A program made the translations under genes and the position numbers. From contig JAJDEA010000169.1 in assembly GCA_029260035.1 (NCBI GenBank), positions 1-41,735 of the forward strand: a stretch of DNA of 41,735 nt, written 5' to 3'. The notes below the pieces were generated by a model that made no database searches, was not told where the DNA came from, and worked only from the letters and a program-made list of their open reading frames with translations. Of the stretch, positions 18,958 to 28,049 are shown in pieces. Each line of letters starts with the position of its first letter. Position 1 is the stretch's first letter. This DNA is from Phycisphaerae bacterium (GTDB lineage: Bacteria; Planctomycetota; Phycisphaerae; UBA1845).

Positions 18958-19569
18958 CTACACATCCGCCCCGGTCACTTGCACGACATCCCGAAACCGC
19001 AGTTTCTTGCCGGTATCCAGTTCGAGGATGACTTCGCCGCTATCATCTTGACGAACCTCGGCAACAAGACCTTCGACGATTTCCGGAGTCGCCCCGTCCT
19101 GGCGATCGAAGCCAACGACCTTTCTGCCTACAAGCGCTTCCGCCGCTTGCAGCGGAGTCTGAATCGACTCAACCTGGTCGAGCGCAATCTCCTCGCCTCC
19201 TGCCAGTTGTAGCATTGCCTGGCCGTTTTCGTCGAATCGTACGCCAATGACGGTCCCGGACCGACTCTCTTCCGAATCGGTTTTCGTGCTCGTCACATGC
19301 TGCCCAATTAACGTGGAAGCAGAAGCGAATCGCTGCTGCCCGGTCAGGCTGCGCAACGAATCTGTCAGTGTTGTCGAAAGTTCGATGTCTCGAATCGACG
19401 AGATTTGCTGTAAAAGTTCCTCGTTTCCCGTCGGCTCAAGCGGGTCCTGGTTCGTAAGCTGCGTAATCAAAAGCTTTAGAAAGTCATCGCTCCCCAAGGC
19501 AGAGAACTCAGTCGCCGAGTTGAGATTCGGTGCATCCGCCACCGTCGAATTAATTGCATTCACACTCAT
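18958..19569 (-). CDS. flgD: Hook assembly cap protein FlgD
   Basis: 203 aa. Scaffold at the tip of the growing hook. Seen: LGSDDFLKLLITQLTNQDPLEP (about 26-47), the FlgD N-terminal signature, followed by an Ile/Leu helix (LLQQISSIRDIELSTTLTDSL), then SASTLIGQHVTST. The rest holds two similar beta-rich segments, GTVIGVRFDENGQAMLQL (about 114-131) and GLVAEVRQDDSGEVILEL (about 167-184), suggesting a duplicated small beta domain instead of the usual FlgD tudor/Fn3 pair. It lies between fliK and flgE, as is common. Confidence 0.94.
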   Translation of the reverse strand: MSVNAINSTVADAPNLNSATEFSALGSDDFLKLLITQLTNQDPLEPTGNEELLQQISSIRDIELSTTLTDSLRSLTGQQRFASASTLIGQHVTSTKTDSEESRSGTVIGVRFDENGQAMLQLAGGEEIALDQVESIQTPLQAAEALVGRKVVGFDRQDGATPEIVEGLVAEVRQDDSGEVILELDTGKKLRFRDVVQVTGADV

Positions 19570-19637
19570 AAGATGCTCTCCCTTCTAACGATCCAACCGG
19601 ACCGGACGTTCCTCTCGCTTCGCGATGTTCGACCACA

Positions 19638-20984
19638 TTACGCTTTAATGTCCAGCCTGGCATCCTTGCCTGCGCCAAACATATAATGCCGATCGCTATC
19701 GCGTATGGAACCGCTGCTACTTTCCTCTACGTCCCATTGCACGTCATCAGAATCTTCAGCCATGGGAGACTCGACGCCGTGTCGCTTTTGCGACGTTGAA
19801 TCGTCACCATATTCCAACTCGGCTTGTGCATTATGGCTGGCATCGAAATCGGCGGAAACGTCATACCGATCGATTTGAATACCCGCTTGTTCCAACGCTG
19901 CCCGCAAATCAGCTACACGTCCCATCAGAAGTTGCTTGGCTTCCTGCGACTCCGTTCGCACAGAAATCTGCAACTCGTCACCGCTCATTCGCACATCCAC
20001 CCGCATTCGCCCCAGATCAGGCGGATCAAGGCGAATCGTCGCCGAGGAGTACTTCGCCCCCCCCTGCATGCGGATCGAGCGGACCAGCTTGTCAAAAGGA
20101 CTTGCCTCGCCCGCAGATTGTGTTTTAGCGTCGCCATTGGTCTTGTCATTCGCTGTCATCGACTTGGACGACTTGTTCTTTGCGAGGCCTTGTTGAAGTT
20201 CCGCTTGCGTACCGGCATTACCTGGCGTATTTGATACTGCCCGCGCGGACTCTGTGCCGGCAGTCTGGCTCACACCAAGTGCACGAGCTACACCCTCCGC
20301 CGGCGAAACCTGCTGGCCTGGCAACGTTTGCGATGATGTTCCTTTAGCCGAAGCCATAGCCCCAGCACTTGCTACGGCTTCCGTGGCTGGCGATGAAAAA
20401 CTCGGGGCGGTGCGAAGAGGCGCGCGTTGCTGTTTGTCTAAATCTCCGTTCAATTCGCGACGAGCCGCACTTTGGGATTCCACGTCAGGAGCTGACACAG
20501 GCTTTTTCGAACCATCATTAGCACCTTGCCTTCGAGCTGGCCCATCAGCCAAACGATCCAACTCGAGTCGACCACCCTCATCCGCTAGATTGGTTTTCCC
20601 TCTTGCCGCTTCCAGCTGGGTCGCTTGAGGCCGATCTTGACGATCGGCTAACCGAGCCTTTGCACTCGTGAAATCAGGCCTATATCGCTCCTCGCCCTTA
20701 ATACGTCCTTGCACATCATCTTTCGCAAGCGTATCGAGTCGATTGGTTCGCGCATCGCCCTTTGATTGCTCAAACATCTCTGATGGTGCAATCAATTTGT
20801 CACTTTCAGAACGAATATCGAATTCGTTTTGCAGTGAAGCCAACACATCGTCAAAAGAACGATTGGTGATCAATTGGTCCGTATCGCCGCGCCGATCACG
20901 ATCGGCTGCCAAACGTCGTGTTGAAGCTTGGCTCGATCCTTCAGATCGAAATTCATTCGGAGATATCGTAGAATCTGTTGGCAT
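19638..20984 (-). CDS. fliK: Flagellar hook-length control protein FliK
   Basis: 448 aa. Secreted molecular ruler that triggers the FlhB switch. Seen: the first roughly 290 residues are polar and low-complexity with many Arg/Asp/Ala/Gln, as usual for FliK rulers; the C-terminal Flg_hook domain (about 297-385) has YSSATIRLDPPDLGRMRVDV, LQISVRTESQEAKQLL and LRAALEQAGIQIDRYDV. It lies between the MotE-like gene (9-nt gap) and flgD (68-nt gap), the standard place. Confidence 0.92.
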   Translation of the reverse strand: MPTDSTISPNEFRSEGSSQASTRRLAADRDRRGDTDQLITNRSFDDVLASLQNEFDIRSESDKLIAPSEMFEQSKGDARTNRLDTLAKDDVQGRIKGEERYRPDFTSAKARLADRQDRPQATQLEAARGKTNLADEGGRLELDRLADGPARRQGANDGSKKPVSAPDVESQSAARRELNGDLDKQQRAPLRTAPSFSSPATEAVASAGAMASAKGTSSQTLPGQQVSPAEGVARALGVSQTAGTESARAVSNTPGNAGTQAELQQGLAKNKSSKSMTANDKTNGDAKTQSAGEASPFDKLVRSIRMQGGAKYSSATIRLDPPDLGRMRVDVRMSGDELQISVRTESQEAKQLLMGRVADLRAALEQAGIQIDRYDVSADFDASHNAQAELEYGDDSTSQKRHGVESPMAEDSDDVQWDVEESSSGSIRDSDRHYMFGAGKDARLDIKA

Positions 20985-20993
20985 CGTGTTTCC

Positions 20994-21659
20994 TTAGCGC
21001 TTGTCATCCAATTTTGACGGCGACAACTTTCGAAGGCGACGGACAATCTCTTTCATTTTTTCCACCTGTTCAGGTCCCTTGGCGGCTTCCACAATCTTCC
21101 TTGCCCGACGTGTTTCCATCGCACTCAAAGTACGGGCCGCATCGCCAATGTCTTCAAAACTCAGAAGATAATCCGCAGCATTCTTGGGTTTCAATCCTTC
21201 AATAATCGCAATTTGCTTTCGGAAACCGTCTTTTTCGCGCATTTCGGTATCGGATTGATCTTTCGCTGCAGCAGCATTTCGCTCTTCACGAAAAGACTCA
21301 CGCTCCGTCTGAACTCTCAAGAGAATGCTGTCATTGAGTGCCAAGCGCTGACGAAGTTCCTCTTTGATACGCTCAGCCTCGCGCCGCATTATTTCGAGAT
21401 CAACTTGTGAAACAAACTCCCCCGCCATAGGCACGGCAGCAACCTCGACATCAGCCTCTGGCGAGTCTCCCTCTTCCTCCGTTTCAGCCATCATGGCATC
21501 TTCGTTGCGAACGACGTCCACAATTCGCTTCATTTTTTCCGCATCGATAATGCCGGAAAACACCAAATAGCCGAGGAGGCCCCCAACTCCAAAAACATTA
21601 AGGACAGCAATAATCGCCATGGCATCAAAGGTTTTTTTTAGGGCAGACGTATTAGCCAT
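20994..21659 (-). CDS. MotE/YlxF-like protein with MgtE intracellular-type domain
   Basis: 221 aa. Seen: a membrane helix near the N-terminus (about 13-35: FDAMAIIAVLNVFGVGGLLGYLVF), an acidic stretch (about 58-72), a long coiled coil (about 85-145: MRREAERIKEELRQRLALND), and a C-terminal MgtE_N-like helical domain (about 150-205) with IIEGLKPKNAADYLLSF, ARTLSAMETRRARKIVEAA and MKEIVRRLRKLSP. Such proteins are encoded between fliJ and fliK in many bacteria (ylxF in Bacillus, motE in rhizobia, where it chaperones MotC). The job here is not established. Its start overlaps the fliJ stop by 8 nt. Confidence 0.82.
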   Translation of the reverse strand: MANTSALKKTFDAMAIIAVLNVFGVGGLLGYLVFSGIIDAEKMKRIVDVVRNEDAMMAETEEEGDSPEADVEVAAVPMAGEFVSQVDLEIMRREAERIKEELRQRLALNDSILLRVQTERESFREERNAAAAKDQSDTEMREKDGFRKQIAIIEGLKPKNAADYLLSFEDIGDAARTLSAMETRRARKIVEAAKGPEQVEKMKEIVRRLRKLSPSKLDDKR

Positions 21660-22143
21660 CGCTCAAACCTCTTCGCGAGATCAATGCCGATCTTGAATTT
21701 CGCCGCACATACAGTTGCGCCGCAGCTTCGTCTTCCAACGCGCGCTCCACTCGTTTCTCGTTGGAAATGTGTCGAGACTGCTTCTTGTCTCGCAGTTTTT
21801 CTATAACCTTCAACTCTTTGGTCTTGCTCGCAAGCACCTGCCGTTCCTGGTCCAAACGAGACTTAGCCTCTCCAATATCAACTTCCGATTCGATGATCTT
21901 CCGATGCAACCACCCCGCATAGAAATGCTGTCCACGGAGCGCCGAAACGTTGACACTTTTTTCTTGTTGCGTACTTCGCGACACCTGCCATACGCCATCC
22001 AATTGACGAGTTAAATCTGCTGTGCGTCGCTCCGTCTCGTGAACAGCTCGAACCGCTTCAGCGACAACGCGGCGCTGCACATCCTGCGCTTGCTTGCGAA
22101 GCTTGCGAACTACTTCGAGCCGAAATTGGAACTTTCCTGCCAT
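21652..22143 (-). CDS. fliJ: Flagellar export protein FliJ
   Basis: 163 aa from ATG 22143. Central coiled-coil stalk of the export ATPase, linking FliI to FlhA. Seen: FQFRLEVVRKLRKQAQDVQRR at the N-terminus, the FliJ opening pattern, then continuous heptad-like charged helix to about residue 140. A GTG two codons upstream (22149) overlaps the fliI stop (TGA at 22148-22146), so the two genes are probably translationally coupled whichever start is used. The ATG lies 2 nt past the fliI stop. Confidence 0.9.
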   Translation of the reverse strand: MAGKFQFRLEVVRKLRKQAQDVQRRVVAEAVRAVHETERRTADLTRQLDGVWQVSRSTQQEKSVNVSALRGQHFYAGWLHRKIIESEVDIGEAKSRLDQERQVLASKTKELKVIEKLRDKKQSRHISNEKRVERALEDEAAAQLYVRRNSRSALISRRGLSDG

Positions 22144-22145
22144 GA

Positions 22146-23522
22146 TCACGATGCCTGTTGTGCTGCCCTAGTACTATTACCACGCTGCGAGAAGCGATCG
22201 CGCACGTTGTCAATTTGCTTCGCCAGTTCGATCAATCCTTCGCAAGTCCCTGCCAGTCCAGCACGCTCGTGCATTCCTTGTACTAGAAATTGATCGATGG
22301 CTGGCTTCATCTTCACCGCTACATCGAACTCCACGTTGGCACCTTCGGCATAGGCCCCAACATTGACCAGGTCTTCAATATCCTGCCAAACTGCCAACAC
22401 TTTGCGGACGGTTGCGGCGGCATGAAAATGCTCTTTGGCCACGACATCCGGCATGACTCGGCTGATGCTTTCAAGAACGGAAATAGCCGGGTAATGGCCT
22501 CGATTCGCCAGGTCACGCGACAGCCAAATATGTCCGTCAAGGATTCCACGAATCGCGTCGGAGATTGGCTCGTTAATGTCATCGCCTTCGACAAGTACGG
22601 TATACAATCCGGTAATGCTTCCGAGAGACGTTTTGCCGCTACGTTCCAGGAGACGAGGTAACAAACTGAAAACACTAGGCGGATAGCCTTTGGTCGTTGG
22701 TGGCTCGCCCGCAGCCAAACCGATCTGCCGCTGGGCCATCGCTATCCGGGTTGTTGAGTCCATTAACAGCAAGACCTCATTGCCCTGATCGCGAAAGAAC
22801 TCAGCAATAGCTGTCGCAACAAATCCCGCGCGAACGCGCAACACCGGCGATTCGTCCGAGGTACTGATCACCATGACCGTACGCTTCATCCCCTCATCGC
22901 CCAACTCCTTGCGGATGAAGTCCCCAACCTCCCTGCCTCGCTCTCCGATGAGTGCAATAACGGACACCTCCGCGGCGGTGAATCGAGATATCATCCCGAG
23001 CAATACGCTCTTTCCTACTCCGGTTCCTGCGAAAATGCCAAGTCTTTGACCTCCCGCAACTGTGTGCATCGCATCGATCGCACAAATCCCGGTAGCAAGC
23101 GGTTCTTCCAGAGAGGACCGTGAAAGCGCTGGCGGAGCGTCTTGATAAACAGGATAATGCGCTTCAACCGCAAACCCCGCTTTGCCGCCAACTCGACGCC
23201 CCAACCCATCCACAACACACCCCAGCATCTGTCGCCCAACCTTGACGTATTGGCGATTCGGAAGAGTTATAATCTTGTCATCTACGGCGACGCCCAACGG
23301 TTCCTGCAAAGCCATGAGTATGGTCTCACGTCCCTGCAATCCAACCACTTGGGCGGAAATCGGTTCCCCCACCGCCCGATCAATTCGACAAAGCGACCCA
23401 ACCGGCGCAGGCAATCCAACCGACACGACGGTCAAGCCTGTCACATCAGCCACACGCCCTGTGACGCGCATGAGTCTCGCGCTATCGATAAGCTTCGTCT
23501 GATTATCAAACAAACGTACCAT
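22146..23522 (-). CDS. fliI: Flagellum-specific ATPase FliI
   Basis: 458 aa. Hexameric F1-beta-like ATPase of the export apparatus. Seen: N-terminal beta-barrel (about 18-95), Walker A AGTGVGKS (165-172), GERGREVGDFIR (about 193-204), the Walker B region EVLLLMDSTTRIAMAQRQIG (about 246-265), and AAGEPPTTKGYPPSVFSLLPRL. All ATPase motifs are intact. The start is 1 nt beyond the fliH stop and the stop overlaps the fliJ start, showing a tight fliH-fliI-fliJ block. Confidence 0.98.
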   Translation of the reverse strand: MVRLFDNQTKLIDSARLMRVTGRVADVTGLTVVSVGLPAPVGSLCRIDRAVGEPISAQVVGLQGRETILMALQEPLGVAVDDKIITLPNRQYVKVGRQMLGCVVDGLGRRVGGKAGFAVEAHYPVYQDAPPALSRSSLEEPLATGICAIDAMHTVAGGQRLGIFAGTGVGKSVLLGMISRFTAAEVSVIALIGERGREVGDFIRKELGDEGMKRTVMVISTSDESPVLRVRAGFVATAIAEFFRDQGNEVLLLMDSTTRIAMAQRQIGLAAGEPPTTKGYPPSVFSLLPRLLERSGKTSLGSITGLYTVLVEGDDINEPISDAIRGILDGHIWLSRDLANRGHYPAISVLESISRVMPDVVAKEHFHAAATVRKVLAVWQDIEDLVNVGAYAEGANVEFDVAVKMKPAIDQFLVQGMHERAGLAGTCEGLIELAKQIDNVRDRFSQRGNSTRAAQQAS

Positions 23523-23523
23523 G

Positions 23524-24291
23524 TTATTCCGTTTGGCCTACCAACAAGGAAACCAAATCCGTCACCTGTGTTTCCAAAGTCGCATCAACGTTCGTTTCCT
23601 CCGAATGCACCTGGCATCCGCCTGGCGCAATCTCAGAATCTTCAACAATCTTCACGCGATCCGTCTCAGCCACAGCACCCAAAACAGTCCCGGCAAATTC
23701 CTCAACCGTTTGACGATCGCTGGGATGAAGTCGAACGGTGAGATTTGTCTTCGTGCCGACCAATTCAAGCGCGCGCCGAAAATTCGCTTTCACGGCATCC
23801 GAACGGGTTCGGCCAATTTCAAAAGTCAGCCGTCTGGCAATAAGAACGGCAAAATCGAGAACGTGCGCCTCCGCAGCAATTTTCAATTCTTCCTTTTGGC
23901 AGTCGTACCGCTCTACGACCTGCTCCATAGCCGAAACGACACTTTTGTGACGCTCGTCAAATTGGTTCATGGCATTTTCGTGGGCTTCTTTCTCGCCATC
24001 TACCAATCCCTTTGCATAACCCAGTTCGTAGCCCGCTTCAAAACCACGCTGCTTGGCTTCATCCTGCAATCGAGTCGCTTCAAGGCGCGCATCCGCCATC
24101 GTCTTCGCAGCATCTCGATTGGCTGCCTCTATGACGGCATTGGCCTGGGCCAAGTGGTCGGACAGATCAACGGAAACCAGTCGATTCACAAGTTTTGCTG
24201 CCTGACCAGCCTTTATAACGGTTGACACGCCGTCCCTCTCCATTTGCATTGCCACAGAATCGGAACGCAGTACAAGCCCTCCGACTATCAA
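23524..24291 (-). CDS. fliH: Flagellar export regulator FliH
   Basis: 255 aa. Negative regulator and stator of FliI, tethering it to the C ring. Seen: Ala/Glu-rich coiled coil (about 45-85) with alternating small residues, EAGYELGYAKGLVDGEKEA (about 88-106, the FliH G-rich pattern), and the C-terminal domain VLDFAVLIARRLTFEIG and VRLHPSDRQTVEEF and the ending typical of FliH. The start is uncertain: TTG 24291 lies 3 nt past the fliG stop without a convincing Shine-Dalgarno; ATG 24249 is another option. Position between fliG and fliI supports the call. Confidence 0.9.
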   Translation of the reverse strand: MIVGGLVLRSDSVAMQMERDGVSTVIKAGQAAKLVNRLVSVDLSDHLAQANAVIEAANRDAAKTMADARLEATRLQDEAKQRGFEAGYELGYAKGLVDGEKEAHENAMNQFDERHKSVVSAMEQVVERYDCQKEELKIAAEAHVLDFAVLIARRLTFEIGRTRSDAVKANFRRALELVGTKTNLTVRLHPSDRQTVEEFAGTVLGAVAETDRVKIVEDSEIAPGGCQVHSEETNVDATLETQVTDLVSLLVGQTE

Positions 24292-24294
24292 TCG

Positions 24295-25347
24295 CTAAAC
24301 AATCATCTCTTTTTCGTTGCCTCGACCGGAAATAATCAACTCTCCCGAATCTTCCAGCCGTCGTACAATATCTACGATCTTCTGCTGTGCTCCTTCAACG
24401 TCACTCACACGCACAGGCCCCATATATTCCATATCTTCCTTGATAAGCTGCGATGCCCGCTCCGACATGTTGCGGAATACCTTGTCTGCCAGTTCTTCGC
24501 TCGCCGTCTTGAGTGCCAGGGACAGGTCGTCGTTTTCGACCTCTTTTAGGACCTGCTGAATTCCCTTGTCGTTGACCAGAATAATGTCTTCGAACACAAA
24601 CATCAGCCTACGAATTTGCTCGACAAGGTCCGGATCCTCCGCATCCAGACTTTCGAGGATAGCCTTTTCCGTACTTCGATCAGCAAGGTTCAGCATTTCC
24701 GCCACGGCTTCCACGCCGCCAACTCGATGAAATGTTTGCGACACCAATCCGGAAAGCCGCATTTCAAGACCTTGTTCCACCTCGCGAACAACCTCAGGAT
24801 TGGTATTGTCCATATGAGCAATGCGCGTCACAACTTCAACCTGTTTTTCAACAGCCAGACTCGCCAGCACCTCCGAAGACTTAGATGCTGTTAGATACGA
24901 TAGAATGAGAGAAATGGTCTGCGGGTGCTCATCCTGAATGAACGTCGTCAGGTTTTCAGCATCGGTTTTCGCAAGAAATGCAAAGGGCTGTTTGGTTACT
25001 TGTTGCTCAATGACGCCGAGGACATGTCGCGCCCGATCCGGAGTCAACACTTTCTCAAGGAGTGAACGAGCATAAGCAATTCCGCCCTGTTTGACATAAT
25101 GGCTTGCCAATGCGAGGTTGTAAAACTCCTCAACAACAACACCTTTTTGTTCTTCCGTGACACGATCAAGGTTTGCGATTTCGCGCGTTACTTCCTCGAT
25201 CGTATCCTGATCCAGCTCGCGCATAACGGTGGCAGAAATATCGCGATCCAGCGAGAGCAGCAGGACTGCTGATTTCGTAAGCCCCTTCAAAGGCTTCTCG
25301 GCATTACGGCCTGGTTGTGTAGATTCCTGTGCGGGTGACTCTGCCAT
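24295..25347 (-). CDS. fliG: Flagellar motor switch protein FliG
   Basis: 350 aa from ATG 25347. C-ring protein that contacts the stator. Seen: N-terminal domain SAVLLLSLDRDISATVMREL (about 26-45), the middle domain with FIQDEHPQTISLILSYL (about 133-149, containing the EHPQ motif) and the C-terminal domain with LMFVFEDIILVNDKGIQQVLKEV and AELADKVFRNMSERASQLIKEDMEYMGPVRVSDVE-type sequence (about 255-330), with charged residues for torque generation. ATG 25347 is chosen over a GTG two codons upstream; GAG lies 6 nt before the ATG. 151 nt separate it from fliF. Confidence 0.97.
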   Translation of the reverse strand: MAESPAQESTQPGRNAEKPLKGLTKSAVLLLSLDRDISATVMRELDQDTIEEVTREIANLDRVTEEQKGVVVEEFYNLALASHYVKQGGIAYARSLLEKVLTPDRARHVLGVIEQQVTKQPFAFLAKTDAENLTTFIQDEHPQTISLILSYLTASKSSEVLASLAVEKQVEVVTRIAHMDNTNPEVVREVEQGLEMRLSGLVSQTFHRVGGVEAVAEMLNLADRSTEKAILESLDAEDPDLVEQIRRLMFVFEDIILVNDKGIQQVLKEVENDDLSLALKTASEELADKVFRNMSERASQLIKEDMEYMGPVRVSDVEGAQQKIVDIVRRLEDSGELIISGRGNEKEMIV

Positions 25348-25498
25348 ATCCACTCAACATGATTACTGGAAAAACGACTTCGCTGCATCACAAGAACAAG
25401 CCAAACGGTGAAGCGAAGCATCGGAACAATTCGAAACAAGATCATTCACTGTCACATAATCGGCACAATTTACTCTGCAACAGATCAAGGGATGTAGA

Positions 25499-27193
25499 TC
25501 ACTGATGATCTTCATCAATCCACCGTTGAACAAGTTCCGCTGCTCCTTGCGGATCTTCTTCAACCATTTTGGAAACTTCGACACCCAGCTCCTGATGCCG
25601 AAGGGTAGACTCATCGACCTCACGACCGGTCAACAGGCTGTCGGAAGCCTGCGCCTGCCCTACCGTCATAGGCCCAACAGCGAGCATTGGTTCGTCGTCC
25701 GAACCATGACCGGCCTCCTCCTGGCTCTGCCCCGATACCGACGCGTTGACGAGGTCAGCGGATCTGCGAACGATGCGCGACATCATCAACAGGCTCATCA
25801 GGGCCAACGTGCCAAGCCCAGCGGGAGGACCATAATTTCGTAGCAAACCAACGGCATCAAGCGAGTCATCGACCTGCTGTGCCGCCACTTCGTTCCCCGA
25901 CACCAACAGCCATTCGCTGTTCTCTGCACTCCAGGTCATGTCGGGGTAGATGTCAACTTGAACATCTTCTGACGCCTCGGCTTGAACAATCCTTACAACG
26001 GAGGCCTTTACACGTTCAATCTGAGCATCGCGTGCGGAAACAAAATCCGGATCAGAGTCTTTGGGTTCAGACTTTTCAGGATTTTTGGCGGAAACCAAAC
26101 CAACAATGAAACTTCGCGGAATGCCCACAGTCGCCGTGATCCTTTTTCGTGAAAGCGGGATCTGTTCAACAAGCTCAGTCTCAAGAAGTTTCGGCTCGAA
26201 ATTTTCGGTCGTACTGTCGTCGGTCGAACTAGCCTGCCCACCGGCTCCACCCGTTACAGCAGTGCCAACATTCGCTTGCACACCGGTCTCCGAAGGCTGA
26301 CTCGATGAATTCGTTTCGGTCGAATTCGTCTTTTCCGTCTTTACCTCAGGCTGATCGTAATCGTAAGTTTGGGTCGTTCTCTTACTCATATCGAGATCAA
26401 CGGAAACGGAAACATGTACGCCGGGAATATACGCAAGTTGCTTCTCGATCTTGTTTTGCATATGAGCTTCATGCTTCTTGATCTGACCAAGAATGTCGAA
26501 ACTCAACGCATCATCGGGATGGGGTATGCCATGAGATCGCCCTGTTCGAGAATCGCGCACTGACACATCGTGAGGCTTAAGCCCGGACACCGCACGGCTA
26601 ACCAACTTCGCAATGCCTTCAACCATATCCGAAGTCATCTCTCGGTTGGCCGACAACGTAACATCCACCGCAGCCGTGGGAACATCGTTCGCCATCCCCA
26701 ACCGCCGCTTCGATCTTGGATTGATTATCACGCTGGCTTTCTGAACAAATGGCGTCGTTGCAATAATCTTGGCCAGCTCGTTTCCTTTCGCAACGTTGTA
26801 CCCAAACGAACGCTGCTCAGGAGAAAGAAAAGGATTTTGATCCATCACGGCAGCTTCCATATCAAACAAGCTGCCGCCCGGCATGGCACCGGCGTCAAAT
26901 ACCAACCGCTTAGCATTCAAACGATCGGCAGGCCGAACGAAAATCTGACTGTCACGCAGTACATCGAAATCGATGCCTCCCTGCTGAAGAGCAGCTTCCG
27001 CAGATCGCAATTCTGCAAAACTGAATTCATGATTCACCAACGGGACCATTTCGGGAGTGGTTGACCACTGCAACAGCCAAAAAATCGAACCGGCAATCAA
27101 AGCTGCGCAAAGACCGATCGCGACGCGCTGCGAAACAGTCAGGACGTTCAACTGGTTGCCGATATGGCTTATGAGAAGCCGAAGCCGATCCAT
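25499..27193 (-). CDS. fliF: Flagellar MS-ring protein FliF
   Basis: 564 aa. Forms the membrane MS ring on which the basal body is built. Seen: N-terminal membrane helix (about 21-42: RVAIGLCAALIAGSIFWLLQ), ring-building motif regions with ALQQGGIDFDV, FDIEMAAVMDQNPF-like sequence (SLFDMEAAVMDQNPFLSPEQ) and NELAKIIATTPFVQKASVII, a linker rich in Ser/Thr/Gly (about 290-325), a second membrane helix (about 460-478: GLGTLALMSLLMMSRIV) and a C-terminal FliG-binding tail ending VQRWIDEDHQ. All expected parts are present. Upstream fliE is 73 nt away. Confidence 0.97.
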   Translation of the reverse strand: MDRLRLLISHIGNQLNVLTVSQRVAIGLCAALIAGSIFWLLQWSTTPEMVPLVNHEFSFAELRSAEAALQQGGIDFDVLRDSQIFVRPADRLNAKRLVFDAGAMPGGSLFDMEAAVMDQNPFLSPEQRSFGYNVAKGNELAKIIATTPFVQKASVIINPRSKRRLGMANDVPTAAVDVTLSANREMTSDMVEGIAKLVSRAVSGLKPHDVSVRDSRTGRSHGIPHPDDALSFDILGQIKKHEAHMQNKIEKQLAYIPGVHVSVSVDLDMSKRTTQTYDYDQPEVKTEKTNSTETNSSSQPSETGVQANVGTAVTGGAGGQASSTDDSTTENFEPKLLETELVEQIPLSRKRITATVGIPRSFIVGLVSAKNPEKSEPKDSDPDFVSARDAQIERVKASVVRIVQAEASEDVQVDIYPDMTWSAENSEWLLVSGNEVAAQQVDDSLDAVGLLRNYGPPAGLGTLALMSLLMMSRIVRRSADLVNASVSGQSQEEAGHGSDDEPMLAVGPMTVGQAQASDSLLTGREVDESTLRHQELGVEVSKMVEEDPQGAAELVQRWIDEDHQ

Positions 27194-27266
27194 GCCTTCA
27201 GGTCTTTCGTTGAAATAGGAGAAAAACCTGCCTATGTTCTGGCAGGTTCAACCACGAACCCAAGCT

Positions 27267-27587
27267 TTATACACGCATTTGTTTGATTTCATTGTACGCG
27301 TCAGACAGTTTGTTGCGTACTTCCATAAGCAGATCGAATGCAACACCTGCCTTGTTCACGGCAGCAAGAACCTCTGCCACATTCTCTGTCTCGCCCGTCG
27401 CCAAACGCTGCACGCCTTGATCTGCCTCCGTTTGCAGACGGTTCACTTCATCCAGGCTGTTAAGCAAGACCGACTTAAAATCCTGCCCCTTCGGCTCGCT
27501 GGCTCCCGCCGGTTTCGCGGATGACGGCACCCCGATCGGCAGGCCCGTCGGTGAAATAGGAACAGAGAAATTAATGGGATCACTCAT
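27267..27587 (-). CDS. fliE: Flagellar MS ring-rod junction protein FliE
   Basis: 106 aa, normal length. Seen: DFKSVLLNSLDEVNRLQTEADQ (about 36-57), LATGETENVAEVLAAVNKAG (about 62-81), and VAFDLLMEVRNKLSDAYNEI (about 82-101), which are the FliE hallmarks. The N-terminal 30 residues are Pro-rich and variable. Transition piece between FliF and the rod; follows flgC by 27 nt. Confidence 0.95.
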   Translation of the reverse strand: MSDPINFSVPISPTGLPIGVPSSAKPAGASEPKGQDFKSVLLNSLDEVNRLQTEADQGVQRLATGETENVAEVLAAVNKAGVAFDLLMEVRNKLSDAYNEIKQMRV

Positions 27588-27614
27588 CTTCGTTTTCCTC
27601 TACCCGTGTCCAAC

Positions 27615-28031
27615 TTATGCGATCAATCGCAACGTCGAAGAGGCCATCGTCTTCGTCATTTCAACTACCGTAACATTGGCCTCGTACGCCCGTGCAGCCA
27701 TCATGGCATTGACCATTTCCGTGTGATAGTCCACATTCGACGTACGAACATAGCCTTTGTTCTTACCTTCTTTTATGGCATGAACGTGCCCGGGATCCCA
27801 CCTCAACCCAAAGGCAGACGGATCTTCCGCGACATCGGCCACTTGAACACCAGGCTGCGCAGAATCGCCAGGACGACCCGGGGCAAAGAGCGCAACCTTG
27901 CGACGAAAGGGCATCCACTCGCCATCTTCCATGTGCATGGCGTCCTTCATCGCGATGTTGCCGGCAATAACGTCAAGGTTCGTACGGTTCGCAACAAGCG
28001 CTGACGTACTAATATCCAAAGCACCGATCAT
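27615..28031 (-). CDS. flgC: Flagellar basal-body rod protein FlgC
   Basis: 138 aa. Proximal rod subunit. Seen: N-terminal ALDISTSALVANRTNLDVIAGNIA (about 4-27) of the flagellar rod/hook family, GYVRTSNVDYHTEMVNAMMAARAYEANV (about 93-120), including the YVxxxNVDxxxEM pattern diagnostic of FlgC, and the C-terminal helix ending. It follows flgB by 18 nt and precedes fliE. Confidence 0.95.
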   Translation of the reverse strand: MIGALDISTSALVANRTNLDVIAGNIAMKDAMHMEDGEWMPFRRKVALFAPGRPGDSAQPGVQVADVAEDPSAFGLRWDPGHVHAIKEGKNKGYVRTSNVDYHTEMVNAMMAARAYEANVTVVEMTKTMASSTLRLIA

Positions 28032-28049
28032 TCGTTTCCCTCACAAACC

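Noticed and set aside
23521..24225. Plus-strand open frame of 234 aa opposite fliH
   Set aside because: No recognisable domain, and the fliH frame shows the FliH pattern and correct neighbours.
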